DNA of 64,000 bases from Chlorophyllum brunneum (taxonomy: Eukaryota > Basidiomycota > Agaricomycetes > Agaricales > Agaricaceae): assembly GCA_963576785.1 (NCBI GenBank), contig OY756148.1, forward strand, positions 1,612,001 to 1,676,000, given 5' to 3'. Both the position numbers and the translations under genes were made by a program. Below are positions 56,049-64,000 of this stretch, one piece after another; position 1 is the first letter of the stretch; each line of letters begins with the position of its first letter. The notes under the pieces are model-generated. The model worked only from the letters and a program-made list of their open reading frames with translations. It had not been told where the DNA came from and searched no databases.

Positions 56049-58450
56049 TCAAATCCTCAACTCCCTAAACCCACGTACATCAACTCTCCCAGTCCCATTC
56101 CTCTTCCACTCTCCTCCATCTTCCTCATCTTTCCCTCCCTTCCCATTACCACCCCCACCCGACCGTGTACGATCATAAGGTCCCGCCATTCGTCTCACTT
56201 TAGGTAATCCCAACGTCTTCCTCTGTCTTCTCGTCATAGGTCTCCCATTCTCCCCTGCACCAATCGTACCACTCGCAGCCAACGCAGCTTCCCGTTTCTG
56301 TCGTCTCGTAATTGGTGACTTTACTGGTAAATTCGAATATTGCTGTTGTTGCTGGGGTTTCTTTGATGGTATTTTTAATTGCTGCTGTTGTTGTTGGTTT
56401 GGAGCTATGGGTGTTGTCGGCGAGGAAAGTGTATCTGGATCAGGAGGAGGGGGTGGGGTATCGGATTGATGAATTGAAGGAGAGTTGGATGGGGATGTAG
56501 TTGGTGTACCTGATTCTTCAGGTTCTTCTTTCGTCGAGCTTGGTTCGGGTGATGATAGGCTTGATGAAGAAGTTGTATTATCTGATTCGTAACCGTTACT
56601 GTCTTCGTCGATTCTTGAGGCTGGAGGTTGAACTAGTGTCTCTGCAACTTCCCGCTCTTCGGTTTCTCTTTCAACTGTCGCTTCTCTGCCTCCGGCTCTC
56701 CCAACTCCATTATTCCTTCTTTCTGTAGCGCCAGCGCCAGACATAGTCACATCATGTAGATTGACACTTCGAATACTATCGTCCCGTTCGGGGCCACGAA
56801 GTCTTGACCGTACTCTCCCGGTTGTTGAATGTGAATCCTCAAGTTCACTTTCGTCAAAAGTGCGTTTAGGACTTCGATTGGTGCGTTGAGGGGCTCCTGG
56901 AGAAGGATCACGAGAATCGGAGATGAGATGTGGTGCGGAAGTATGTGTGGGTGGATGAGCGTGTGGGAGTGCTTGGGCTATAGATGGGTATACTGATGTT
57001 GTCGAATGGTATTGAGAGCTGGATGTGGATGCGACGGAAGCATTGGGAACGGTGGAGCTAGAGGAGGCAAGGGAAGCTGAAGAAGTTGTTGAAGCTTGTG
57101 ATGTAGGTGGGGTTGACACAGTTGAAGGAGTGACTGAAAGAGATCGTGAAGGTGGTAAGCGAAGTTTCAAACCCGTCTTCGGCTGTGATGATCGGGCATT
57201 GGTATTCTCAGATTCGGATATGTTGGTGGAAGAGGGGTTACTGTTGAGGGTGAGTTTGAGTTTGATCTTGAGTTTCTCTGGTGAGTCGTCGCGCTCTTCT
57301 TCTTCCGGCTCCGTTTCTGTAAGTAGATCTTCCTCCTCTGCCTTTTGCTTGCCCTTGTCCGTGGTAGAGGTAGTTGTGTATTTGACTTTATCTCGGGCTT
57401 TTTCTCGTTTGCGTTCCTTTCTTTCGCGCTCGCGTTCCCTTTCAGCTTTCTTGCGCTCCTTGGCCGGTTTGTATTCTTCAGCAACAGGAGAAGGCGGCGA
57501 GTCGGCTTGGGATGCCGAACGTTCTTTGACTCTGGGCAGGCCCACGTGTGGGCCTTTGAGGTTGCGAATAGACGAAAAGTGTTCCCAGTCATGATAACTA
57601 ACACAATAAACTTGTAAATTAAAAAAGCTGGTATCGAAGATGAAAACGGAACATACGCGACGTAAACTGTGGAATCATCAGGATCTTCTTCCTGATGGTG
57701 ACTTTCCTTATCTGGAAGTGGCGGGGAAGAGGATTCGGAAGTAGGCGAAGATGCAGCCGCAAACGCCTGCCACTCGATGACATATACAAGTCCAGGCTGG
57801 ATGACTTTTACGTTCCTCTGGGCCATATGAGCAAATGCCGAGAGTTCCATGTGGCCGCCATACGTGGCTAAGGGGACAAAAAAAAAGATGACGAAATTCA
57901 GCAGGGATCGTGGGTGAAAGTCGCGAGGGGACGAACCGTTTTCCCTCATACATTGCAGATGGGTGTCGATGCCCCTCTCGTCTTCAACAAAAGGTTCATA
58001 ACGAGGCTTGTGATGTTGTATCCAGTCACAGATGTCCTGGCGGAGCTGAAGGTGCCTGGAGTCGGTGCCATAGAGCTGGTCTGAAAGGGCACGGAAGAGA
58101 CAGTTGCCGTCCCCCAGGGTAGGTGCGGCGTAGAGACCGAGGGCACGAAGCTGGTCATCGAGCAGCTGAGATGTCTGCGCGGAGTCGCTGAGGGAAAGCA
58201 ACTGGGGCACGTGAGGACGAGCGGGGGCAGAGAGAGAGGAACACTGACTCTTCCCCTCGAGGATCGGGTGGTCCGTGCTTTCACTGCAGAAAATGTGAGC
58301 AGAAATGGGTGTGGAATGGAGGAAACATACGCTGCGGATTGTGTTTCCGTCTTGTGTGGCCCATATGGCAGATGGACGCAGACGCAAGATTGCATCTCGC
58401 CCCAAGGACTGCTTAGGTAAGCCCGGCAAGGTCACTCGGGTAGTGGCCAT
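56049..58450 (-). CDS. OTU-domain cysteine protease (OTUD3-like), long disordered tail
   Basis: Exons 58450-57937, 57867-57657 and 57597-56049 (introns of 69 and 59 bp, donors GTTCGT and GTATGT) give 757 residues. The OTU domain covers about 95-255. The catalytic box is TLGDGNCLFRAL with D114 and C117, and the C-terminal box is YHDWEHFSSIR with H248. OTU enzymes remove ubiquitin from proteins. The tail is a Lys/Glu/Arg-rich coiled-coil-like stretch (KERKKAERER), then Ser/Pro-rich disorder with Gln runs, and a basic end (MTRRQRKTLGLPKVRRMAGPYDRTR). The start is uncertain. The ATG at 58450 keeps frame but leaves only 26 bp to the divergent gene. An ATG at 58364 gives MGHTRRKHNPQ, but I could not join it in frame. 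Confidence 0.85.
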
Positions 58451-58476
58451 CGCTTATTAGCGCAACACCACCAGCC

Positions 58477-59524
58477 ATGATTCTCGACGCAAAGGTCCTC
58501 ATGCACCCGCCCCCGCCCCCCTACCACTCCCTCGCCGGCCCGCCCCCCTTCCCCGGCAGCACCCCGCCCCGCACCCTCGCCGCCCTCCCGCCCCACATCC
58601 TCCTCCATGTCGTCTACTCCACCTTCCCCCAGTCGCCCTCAATCGACCACGGCAAGGTCGAACGCCAGCGCAAGGCTCTTCAGTGGCAGGTCAACTCTCT
58701 CCGCCTCGTAAACCGCTCGTTCTACATTGGTGAGCACCCCGTAATACTACCACTACACCCGTAACACCTCCGCAGCATGCATGCACGTCCTACGCTCGAC
58801 CTATCTCCCCGCATACCAATCCCTCATCCGCCCACCATACACCTCCGACCCCTTCCCCACCACCACAGCCGATTCCCCAACACCCCAAGACTCCACCAAA
58901 CCACACCCCATTCAAAGCCTCCAACGCGAAACCGCCATCCTCGACCGCTTCATCGCTCTCAAAGTCCGCGAAGACGTCTTCGCAGATGACTCGGAGCTCC
59001 ATCTCGAGCGTGAGGACATGTTCAAGGATCTATTCGACCATGCGCAGCCAAAAGCCCGCTTAGAGGACCTCGTGAGGAAGTATGGAGTGCGCGAAGGGGT
59101 TATCAGTCTGCCAGGTGCTGCGCAATCCAATGGCAGTGTCACAAGGAGGGAAGGGACACCGAAAGACTCACCTTCACAATCAACTACAAGTTTGAGTACC
59201 CCGCCTTTGTCGGCCGAGTCGCCCAGATCGACTACCTCCAGGTTCTTCAGCATGTTCAAATCCAGTCAACCAAAACCCGGTTCGACTGTACCTACACCCT
59301 ATCCCCCACCATCTCCGTCCACATCACAAATCAAAGTCAAACCCATATCATTTTCTAGGATTTCCATTTCACTCACTCCTAGAACTCTTGGTCTCGTCAT
59401 GGGCTCTGGTGCTAATAGACGCACTCTGGTAGAGGTCCAGAGAGGTGGCAGAGACCAGAAATTAGAGACGGGAGCTAAACTACTTGTTAGAGAGCTCAAG
59501 GACCTTTTGGTCGCTGACATCTAA
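58477..59524 (+). CDS. F-box-like protein (unknown function)
   Basis: Two exons, 58477-58729 and 58776-59524, joined by a 46-bp GT-AG intron, give 333 residues. After a Pro-rich start, residues 33-85 (LAALPPHILLHVVYSTF, then LQWQVNSLRLVNRSFYIG) have the LPxxIL and LRLVNRSFY pattern of fungal F-box regions. F-box proteins link substrates to SCF ubiquitin ligases. The following ACMHVLRSTYLPAYQSLIRPP is conserved in the degraded copy at 62.5 kb. The C-terminal half is Ser/Pro-rich, ending with an ordered block (GANRRTLVEVQRGGRDQKLE). It is divergent from the OTU gene with a 26-bp gap between the annotated starts, so they may share a promoter. Both point to ubiquitin biology by family only. Confidence 0.72.
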
Positions 59525-60485
59525 GAAGCTCGAAACTGATCCGATATCTCTTCGTGTGCCCTGCAGATGGACTCAAACTTTGTGTGCTCGGTAATGTGCT
59601 ATCTATAGTTAGTATGTACTCATCTTATCTAGAGTGTGATATACACGATTCCGCACCATCCTAAATTGCATCCGTGGTTCTGACGTCATGCTTCATGCTC
59701 ACCCGGTGGTCATGTTCAAGTCTGCGGACGCATCACAGGAAAACTTCCTACAACTGAGGTGGGCACACAGTCCGAACTTTGAATCATAGAACTTGATGTC
59801 GTGATGTTGTCGCATCTCCAAAGATGCAGATGCGATCGGTTTTCGAAACCCGGCGTCACCGCACCGGTACCCATACCGCCCATCCCGAACTCGATGGCAA
59901 GTTCTGCACCATCAGAATCAGTGAGAGAGGTGGAAGAGGTAGGGCAGAGGAGTGTTGGTGGACTCACATTTTAATGTTATAGACCATTCTTCCGTTGTCC
60001 AGAAAAGAAGCACGAATGAAATGCGACCGTGGCGAGCTTGTATTCGGTACCATGTGAATAGTAACTTAAGGATATTTTTGATCTGATTTCCTTCGCTCGT
60101 GAATAAGAGTTCTCCGTCGTCGTGCGGCGCTCATAGATGGATAGATGGACTTATCCCCAGGGTAGCAGAAGGCTAGTAGGGAGATGCTGATGATGATAAT
60201 TCGTCTTGAAATATTTCCCCCTGCTGACCACAATCACTTCATCAAACGATACTTCTGATGAAGACATACGCAGAAGAGGATTATACCTCATGCTACAACT
60301 TGATTTGAAGTGATCCATGACCGTAACTACAACAACCTTAAGTTTCTTAGTACTTATTGAGGACCCAATATCTACCTGAACTAAACCCCATCACTGCTGA
60401 AGTTGTTCATAACTAGCAGGGTGACTTTATCTCGCAGGACTTCATGCTCCCCACCTTAACCCATAGCACACTCACCTCAACCATC
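59525..60485. other. 3' flank of the F-box-like gene and spacer
   Basis: No gene is supported. Blocks here recur in order at 63212-63760 (the TAAGAAGCTCGAAACTGATC start, a GAGGTGGGCACA box, TGATGAAGA near 60258). So this flank was part of the same segmental duplication. Confidence 0.5.
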
Positions 60486-60915
60486 ATGGGCAAAGACAGC
60501 CAACCACCCTTCAAGCGGACTGTTGTAACTGGAGTCGATGAGCCTGGAAATAATGATCCCATCGGTAAGCTAGGCCCCCTTGGTCCGGACGTGTGCCACG
60601 GTACGAGGTAGGCAAACAGTTTCTCCCGTCATAAACAGAACTTAGCACTCTGCCTGCAACAGAGCGGAAGTGAGAGGATGTCGTGAAGCTGGGCCAAACC
60701 CATCCCCCCCAGAGTCCCCTCCCCATCCCGGCGACGAGCCCAAAGGCGGCAAGGGGCCCATAGCCAACAACAATCCCAGTAACGGTGACGGTCTTGGCAA
60801 GTATGCAAAGATTTCTTCCATCAAAAGCCGGGGTACTCAACTCGGTGAATTATTAGTACAATTGTGGTGGGTGGTACACGCCTGGTTCCCCGGCCAAATC
60901 CCATTCCCGAGGTAA
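60486..60915 (+). CDS. small Pro/Gly-rich hypothetical protein
   Basis: The ATG at 60486 opens MGKDSQPPFKRTVVTGVDE. A GTAAGC donor at 60565 and an AG acceptor at 60664 (100-bp intron) keep frame with a 251-bp second exon, giving 109 residues. The middle is disordered (PSPPESPPHPGDEPKGGKG), and the end has a hydrophobic piece (LLVQLWWVVHAWF). No family recognised. The splice pair was chosen because it is the only nearby one that avoids an immediate stop. An overlapping frame exists on the other strand, so confidence is low. Confidence 0.3.
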
Positions 60916-61158
60916 CATCACTGGCCCAAACCGTTCCCTTTAGTACGACTAGCAGCATTAGCGATCAAACAGAGTAAGTAAAAAGAACGATCAAAAAACA
61001 AAATACTTAACCCAGCAAATCACGCACTTAACTCAGCACGTCCATCCCACTCGAGCCCCCACCAACTCGAAGTGTGGACACCAGCGGAACACGAGTAATG
61101 TACACGAATAACTTTCCGAAACTAAAATACGTAACTCAATGGATGGTCTAGCACATCT

Positions 61159-61977
61159 GTGAACTCCAACACAACTACCATACTAAATCCCACATCAACC
61201 TCCTCCAAAATACCCAATGTGCCGAGTGCCAGCGTGACAGCATCTGGTTCCATGGTCAAATTCAAGTCCATGATACCAGCAGTCACGGTACCAGTGGTCG
61301 TCATCACACTTGTGTTTGTGCTCTGTTTGTATTGGAGGCGCAGTAAAAAGAAGCACAAGGGGGTAGCGGAAAGTAGAACCCGGGTGGTAGAAATAAACGC
61401 CACAGTGAATAAGCGTGAAATTGGCAACGAACCTACAAGAAGGCAACTCCTTCTCTCCCAGTCCAAGTTGGGAGTTCTCAGTCCAGTGGGCCGAACACGG
61501 ATCGGTTTACGACCAGAACTACGGGCTGCACCTGTGTCAACGATTATCCACTCCAGTCCCAATGCCACCAGTACCCGGAACCTTCAACCTTCAGATCGTC
61601 AAACGGAGTCAACTCCAATGCCAGCGAACGCCACAAGTTCACCTGTGCCCTCTTCGACAATCTCACTACCATCTTCACGCAGCTTCTTCTCTAAATTCTT
61701 CCGTCGCACAGACAAGTTGGCAGTTTTACAAGAAAAAGTAGAGAGACTCGAGGCTGCTCTGACAGTGAGGGAGAACAGGAATCAAGGTCAGCTTGGGATA
61801 GCAGAGGTTGGGATCAGGCATAGTCATACCCTCGGAGCTGGATTGGAATTGGTTATGGACCCGGAGCTGGGGTCTGACTCAGATCGACCTCCCGCATACG
61901 ATTCGGAGGTTGGCTCTGATATCGACGGCAGGACTCCGAGGCCAGATGTTATACGCAGGAGAGACAAAAGGGGGTAG
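61159..61977 (+). CDS. single-pass membrane protein with PPxY motif, 5' end incomplete
   Basis: An open frame of 272 codons has no ATG at its start (GTG at 61159); the first ATG in frame is at 61252. A 5' exon, probably with signal peptide, must lie upstream but could not be placed. The N-terminal part is Ser/Thr-rich. The membrane helix is at 39-59 (IPAVTVPVVVITLVFVLCLY), followed by WRRSKKKHK. The tail is Ser/Thr/Arg-rich with a helix near 190-215 (KLAVLQEKVERLEAAL) and PPAY at 244-247. Layout matches the ST-TM family (ectodomain, helix, basic anchor, coiled coil, PPxY), though direct identity is low. It may be a distant relative. Confidence 0.62.
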   Translation: MNSNTTTILNPTSTSSKIPNVPSASVTASGSMVKFKSMIPAVTVPVVVITLVFVLCLYWRRSKKKHKGVAESRTRVVEINATVNKREIGNEPTRRQLLLSQSKLGVLSPVGRTRIGLRPELRAAPVSTIIHSSPNATSTRNLQPSDRQTESTPMPANATSSPVPSSTISLPSSRSFFSKFFRRTDKLAVLQEKVERLEAALTVRENRNQGQLGIAEVGIRHSHTLGAGLELVMDPELGSDSDRPPAYDSEVGSDIDGRTPRPDVIRRRDKRG

Positions 61978-62545
61978 AGGAGTGCATGGGAATACGGTCA
62001 TCTTCCAGTGTCGGTAGCCAGAAGTCATCACTAACGAATTCGCTATCCTGACACTAGTTAAGTGGACGATGAAAGGCCAGGTTATATCTTCCGTAGAGAC
62101 AGCACAGTTGTGATAAACACTATGTATGTCGTGTTGGAAGTGCCGAAAGGTGGGTTGGATATAACTTTCGGTTATCGAAAGAGGATTCTTTGAGGTGAGA
62201 ATAAAAGCTTCGTACGGTCACCCAAATGGACATGACCTAACTTTGATGACCGAATTTACAGGTCTGGTCCCAGGCTAGATTGACTAACTTCATGGCCGAG
62301 ACATACCGTTCGCAGTTTTCGATACCGATGTGGCTGGTAGCTGGAAGGCTGACTTAGAATACTGATGCGAAATTTTGAAGCGGAATGTAGCTCCAGTAGA
62401 GAGATCCGCCATAATATACGGATATCGACCAAGAGCCATTTGGTGTTACCGTGGTGTAAGAAAACCAAACAATAGCACAAGACCCTTCTGTACCAGCTTG
62501 TAAACCCTCTATGTCTTGCATTGGTGAACTTTTGAACACCCACTG
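61978..62545. other. spacer before the duplicated block
   Basis: No gene is supported. A minus-strand frame at 62354-62551 reads SWSISVYYGGSLYWSYIPL and similar, but it is short, lacks a clear start and has no family I can name. Confidence 0.3.
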
Positions 62546-63211
62546 CACCACCTGTACAGCATGTACTTCCTATGCTCAACCCATTCCCATTCCCTCGTCC
62601 ACCCACCGTACACCTCCGAACCCCTTCCTGCTACCACCACCAACTCCCGCTTACTTACCATACTCCCTCAGCACAAGGCTTGTCCAACCACTTCCCATTC
62701 AGTCTCCAGCGCAAAACAGCCATCCTTGATTGTTTGCAGTCCGCAAAAGCTGTATTCGCATATGATTCCGTCCTGAGCATGATGTCACATTCAAGGATCT
62801 ATTCGACCATGTGCAGCTCTTAGCCCAGCTAGAGGACCTCATGAGGGAGTGTAGAGTATTTGAATAGGTTATCAGTCTAGCAGGTGTTGCCCGCCTTTGT
62901 CGGCCGAGTCGCCGAGAACGACTACCTCCAGTTCTTCAGAATGTTCAAATCCAGTCAACCAGAGTCTGGTCATCTACACCTACACCACATCCCCCACCAT
63001 CTCCGTCCGCGTCACAAGTTAAAGTCAAACCATATCATTTTCTAGGATTTCAGTCTCGCTCGCTCCTAGAACTCTTGATCTCGTCATTGGTTGGGGTGCT
63101 AATAAACGCACTCTGGCAGAGATCCGGAGAGGTCACAGAGACCAGAAAATAGAAACGGGAGCGTAGCTACTTGTTAGAGAACTCAAGGACCTTTTGGTCG
63201 CTGGCACCTAA
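62546..63211 (+). pseudogene. decayed copy of the F-box-like gene, exon 2
   Basis: The sequence from CAGCATGTACTTCC to TAAGAAGCTCG follows exon 2 of 58776-59524: the HPPYTSEP block, QRKTAILD, the TTSRFF-like Ser-rich part and the GANKRTLAEIRRG end in the same order. Several gaps (one of about 80 bp after GGTGTTGC near 62886) and shifts break the frame. Exon 1 with the F-box is missing. The copy starts at the intron acceptor of the parent, so duplication began in or near the intron. Confidence 0.8.
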
Positions 63212-63800
63212 GAAGCTCGAAACTGATCCGATATCTCTTCGTGTGCCCTGCAGATGGACTTGAACTTGATACTTTGTAAATGTTGTTGTCTATATCAGTA
63301 TTGATCTAGAAGATGATATGACCTTGATTGCATTGCCTCATTTGTGATGTCAGGTACTTCGGGCCAAATATACTCACCCTGACGTTTGCATCCCAAGAAG
63401 ATTTCTCCTGGCATCGCCCTACAACTGTGTTCAACCTGGAGGTGGGCACATGGTTCCGAACTTTGAACGGTAAGGCTTGAAAATATCAGACCGTTGGTGG
63501 ATGTTTCGATTCATTCCTCGGAACGGAGGACGAACGAGAATTGTACGTGGGACTACAGGGAACATATATTTGGTATCATGCAGTGGACTAAATCTCTTGA
63601 CGCTGTTTGATGATGATGCTTTGATCTGCTTCGTCTTGTTCTCCATCATTGTGCCACATTCACCAATGCCAGCTGGGCCTATCCCTATGTCCCCGACCTA
63701 ATTTTAGCAACAATTCTGATGAAGATAAATGCATAGAAGTGATATATCATGCTGCAATTAGCAGTTCTCCACTAAGACCCCAGAATTGTAGACATAGCTT
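63212..63800. repeat. duplicated 3' flank of the F-box-like gene
   Basis: About 70 bp after the stop are nearly identical to 59525-59590. Further blocks (GAGGTGGGCACA, TTCCGAACTTTGAA, GATGAAGATAAATGCATAGAAG) match 59750-60280 in order. Nothing else is recognised between here and the window end. Confidence 0.6.
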
Positions 63801-64000
63801 ACACCTTGCAGCCATAGCCCTTTGATGACCCAATGAGCTGGATTCCATTGCCACTGATTTTGTTCAAAAGCAAGAGGACTGAAGTTCTACCGGGGTGCCA
63901 TTTCAGGGAACACACAACTTCACTGTCTTCACGTTCCGGACCCGTAGCATACTTGACTCAAACTGTCATGGTCGGTATCCCAATCACGATCCAATACATC

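Noticed and set aside
62354..62551. Minus-strand frame with a Trp/Tyr-rich pattern resembling a secreted enzyme fragment
   Set aside because: Only about 65 codons, no catalytic motif and no continuation on either side.
63477..63701. 74-codon frame near the right end
   Set aside because: It starts inside the duplicated 3' flank, lacks a counterpart in the parent segment and shows no motif.

Overview
The window looks like a chromosome segment of a filamentous basidiomycete, probably an Agaricomycete. Introns are 46-100 bp with GT/AG (once GC/AG) borders. There are tandem BCS1-type AAA genes, a PL14 lyase and fungal Ty1/copia, Ty3/gypsy chromovirus and EN-RT-RNaseH LINE elements. No rRNA, tRNA or CRISPR was recognised. 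Splice sites were assigned by reading donors and acceptors in frame and by comparing paralogues. No RNA data or database search was available.

Left arm (1-10.9 kb). A probable copia scrap is followed by a secreted PL14 polysaccharide lyase (1549-2528, minus). Two BCS1-like AAA ATPase genes sit head to tail (4124-6398 and 6944-9186, plus). Next is a Ser/Thr-rich single-pass membrane protein with a C-terminal PPxY motif (9506-10468, minus), called copy 1 of the ST-TM family.

Centre (10.9-50.4 kb). This is a nested transposon cluster that landed in a tandem array of ST-TM genes. ST-TM copy 2 is split by a hAT element (11817-20497). The hAT holds a complete copia element (11945-19852, TSD TCAAG), and the copia holds a solo LTR (13931-14501). 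ST-TM copy 3 is split by two gypsy units, A and B, that share one LTR. A carries a LINE (21469-26783, 17-bp TSD). B carries a solo LTR (30064-30375), a decayed chromovirus D, and a second LINE (about 30403-43652). That LINE is interrupted by gypsy C (36485-42814, TSD CAAAT, LTRs differing at one base of 305). A piece of B gag (48019-48529) is inverted between two 613-bp inverted LTRs.

Right arm (50.5-64 kb). It holds the rest of copy 3 with its own solo LTR (51322-51764, TSD GTAGA) and a frameshifted copy 4 (52424-53285). After these come an unrelated Ser/Thr-rich membrane protein (54398-55165), an OTU-type cysteine protease (56049-58450, minus), an F-box-like gene (58477-59524), a small disordered ORF, and a second PPxY-tailed membrane protein (61159-61977). 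A decayed segmental copy of the F-box-like gene and its 3' flank lies at 62.5-63.8 kb.

The genes do not form one pathway. What links the window is its history. A duplicated membrane-protein family acted as a landing zone for at least five levels of insertion, and the trapped copies lost CpG sites like their transposon neighbours.
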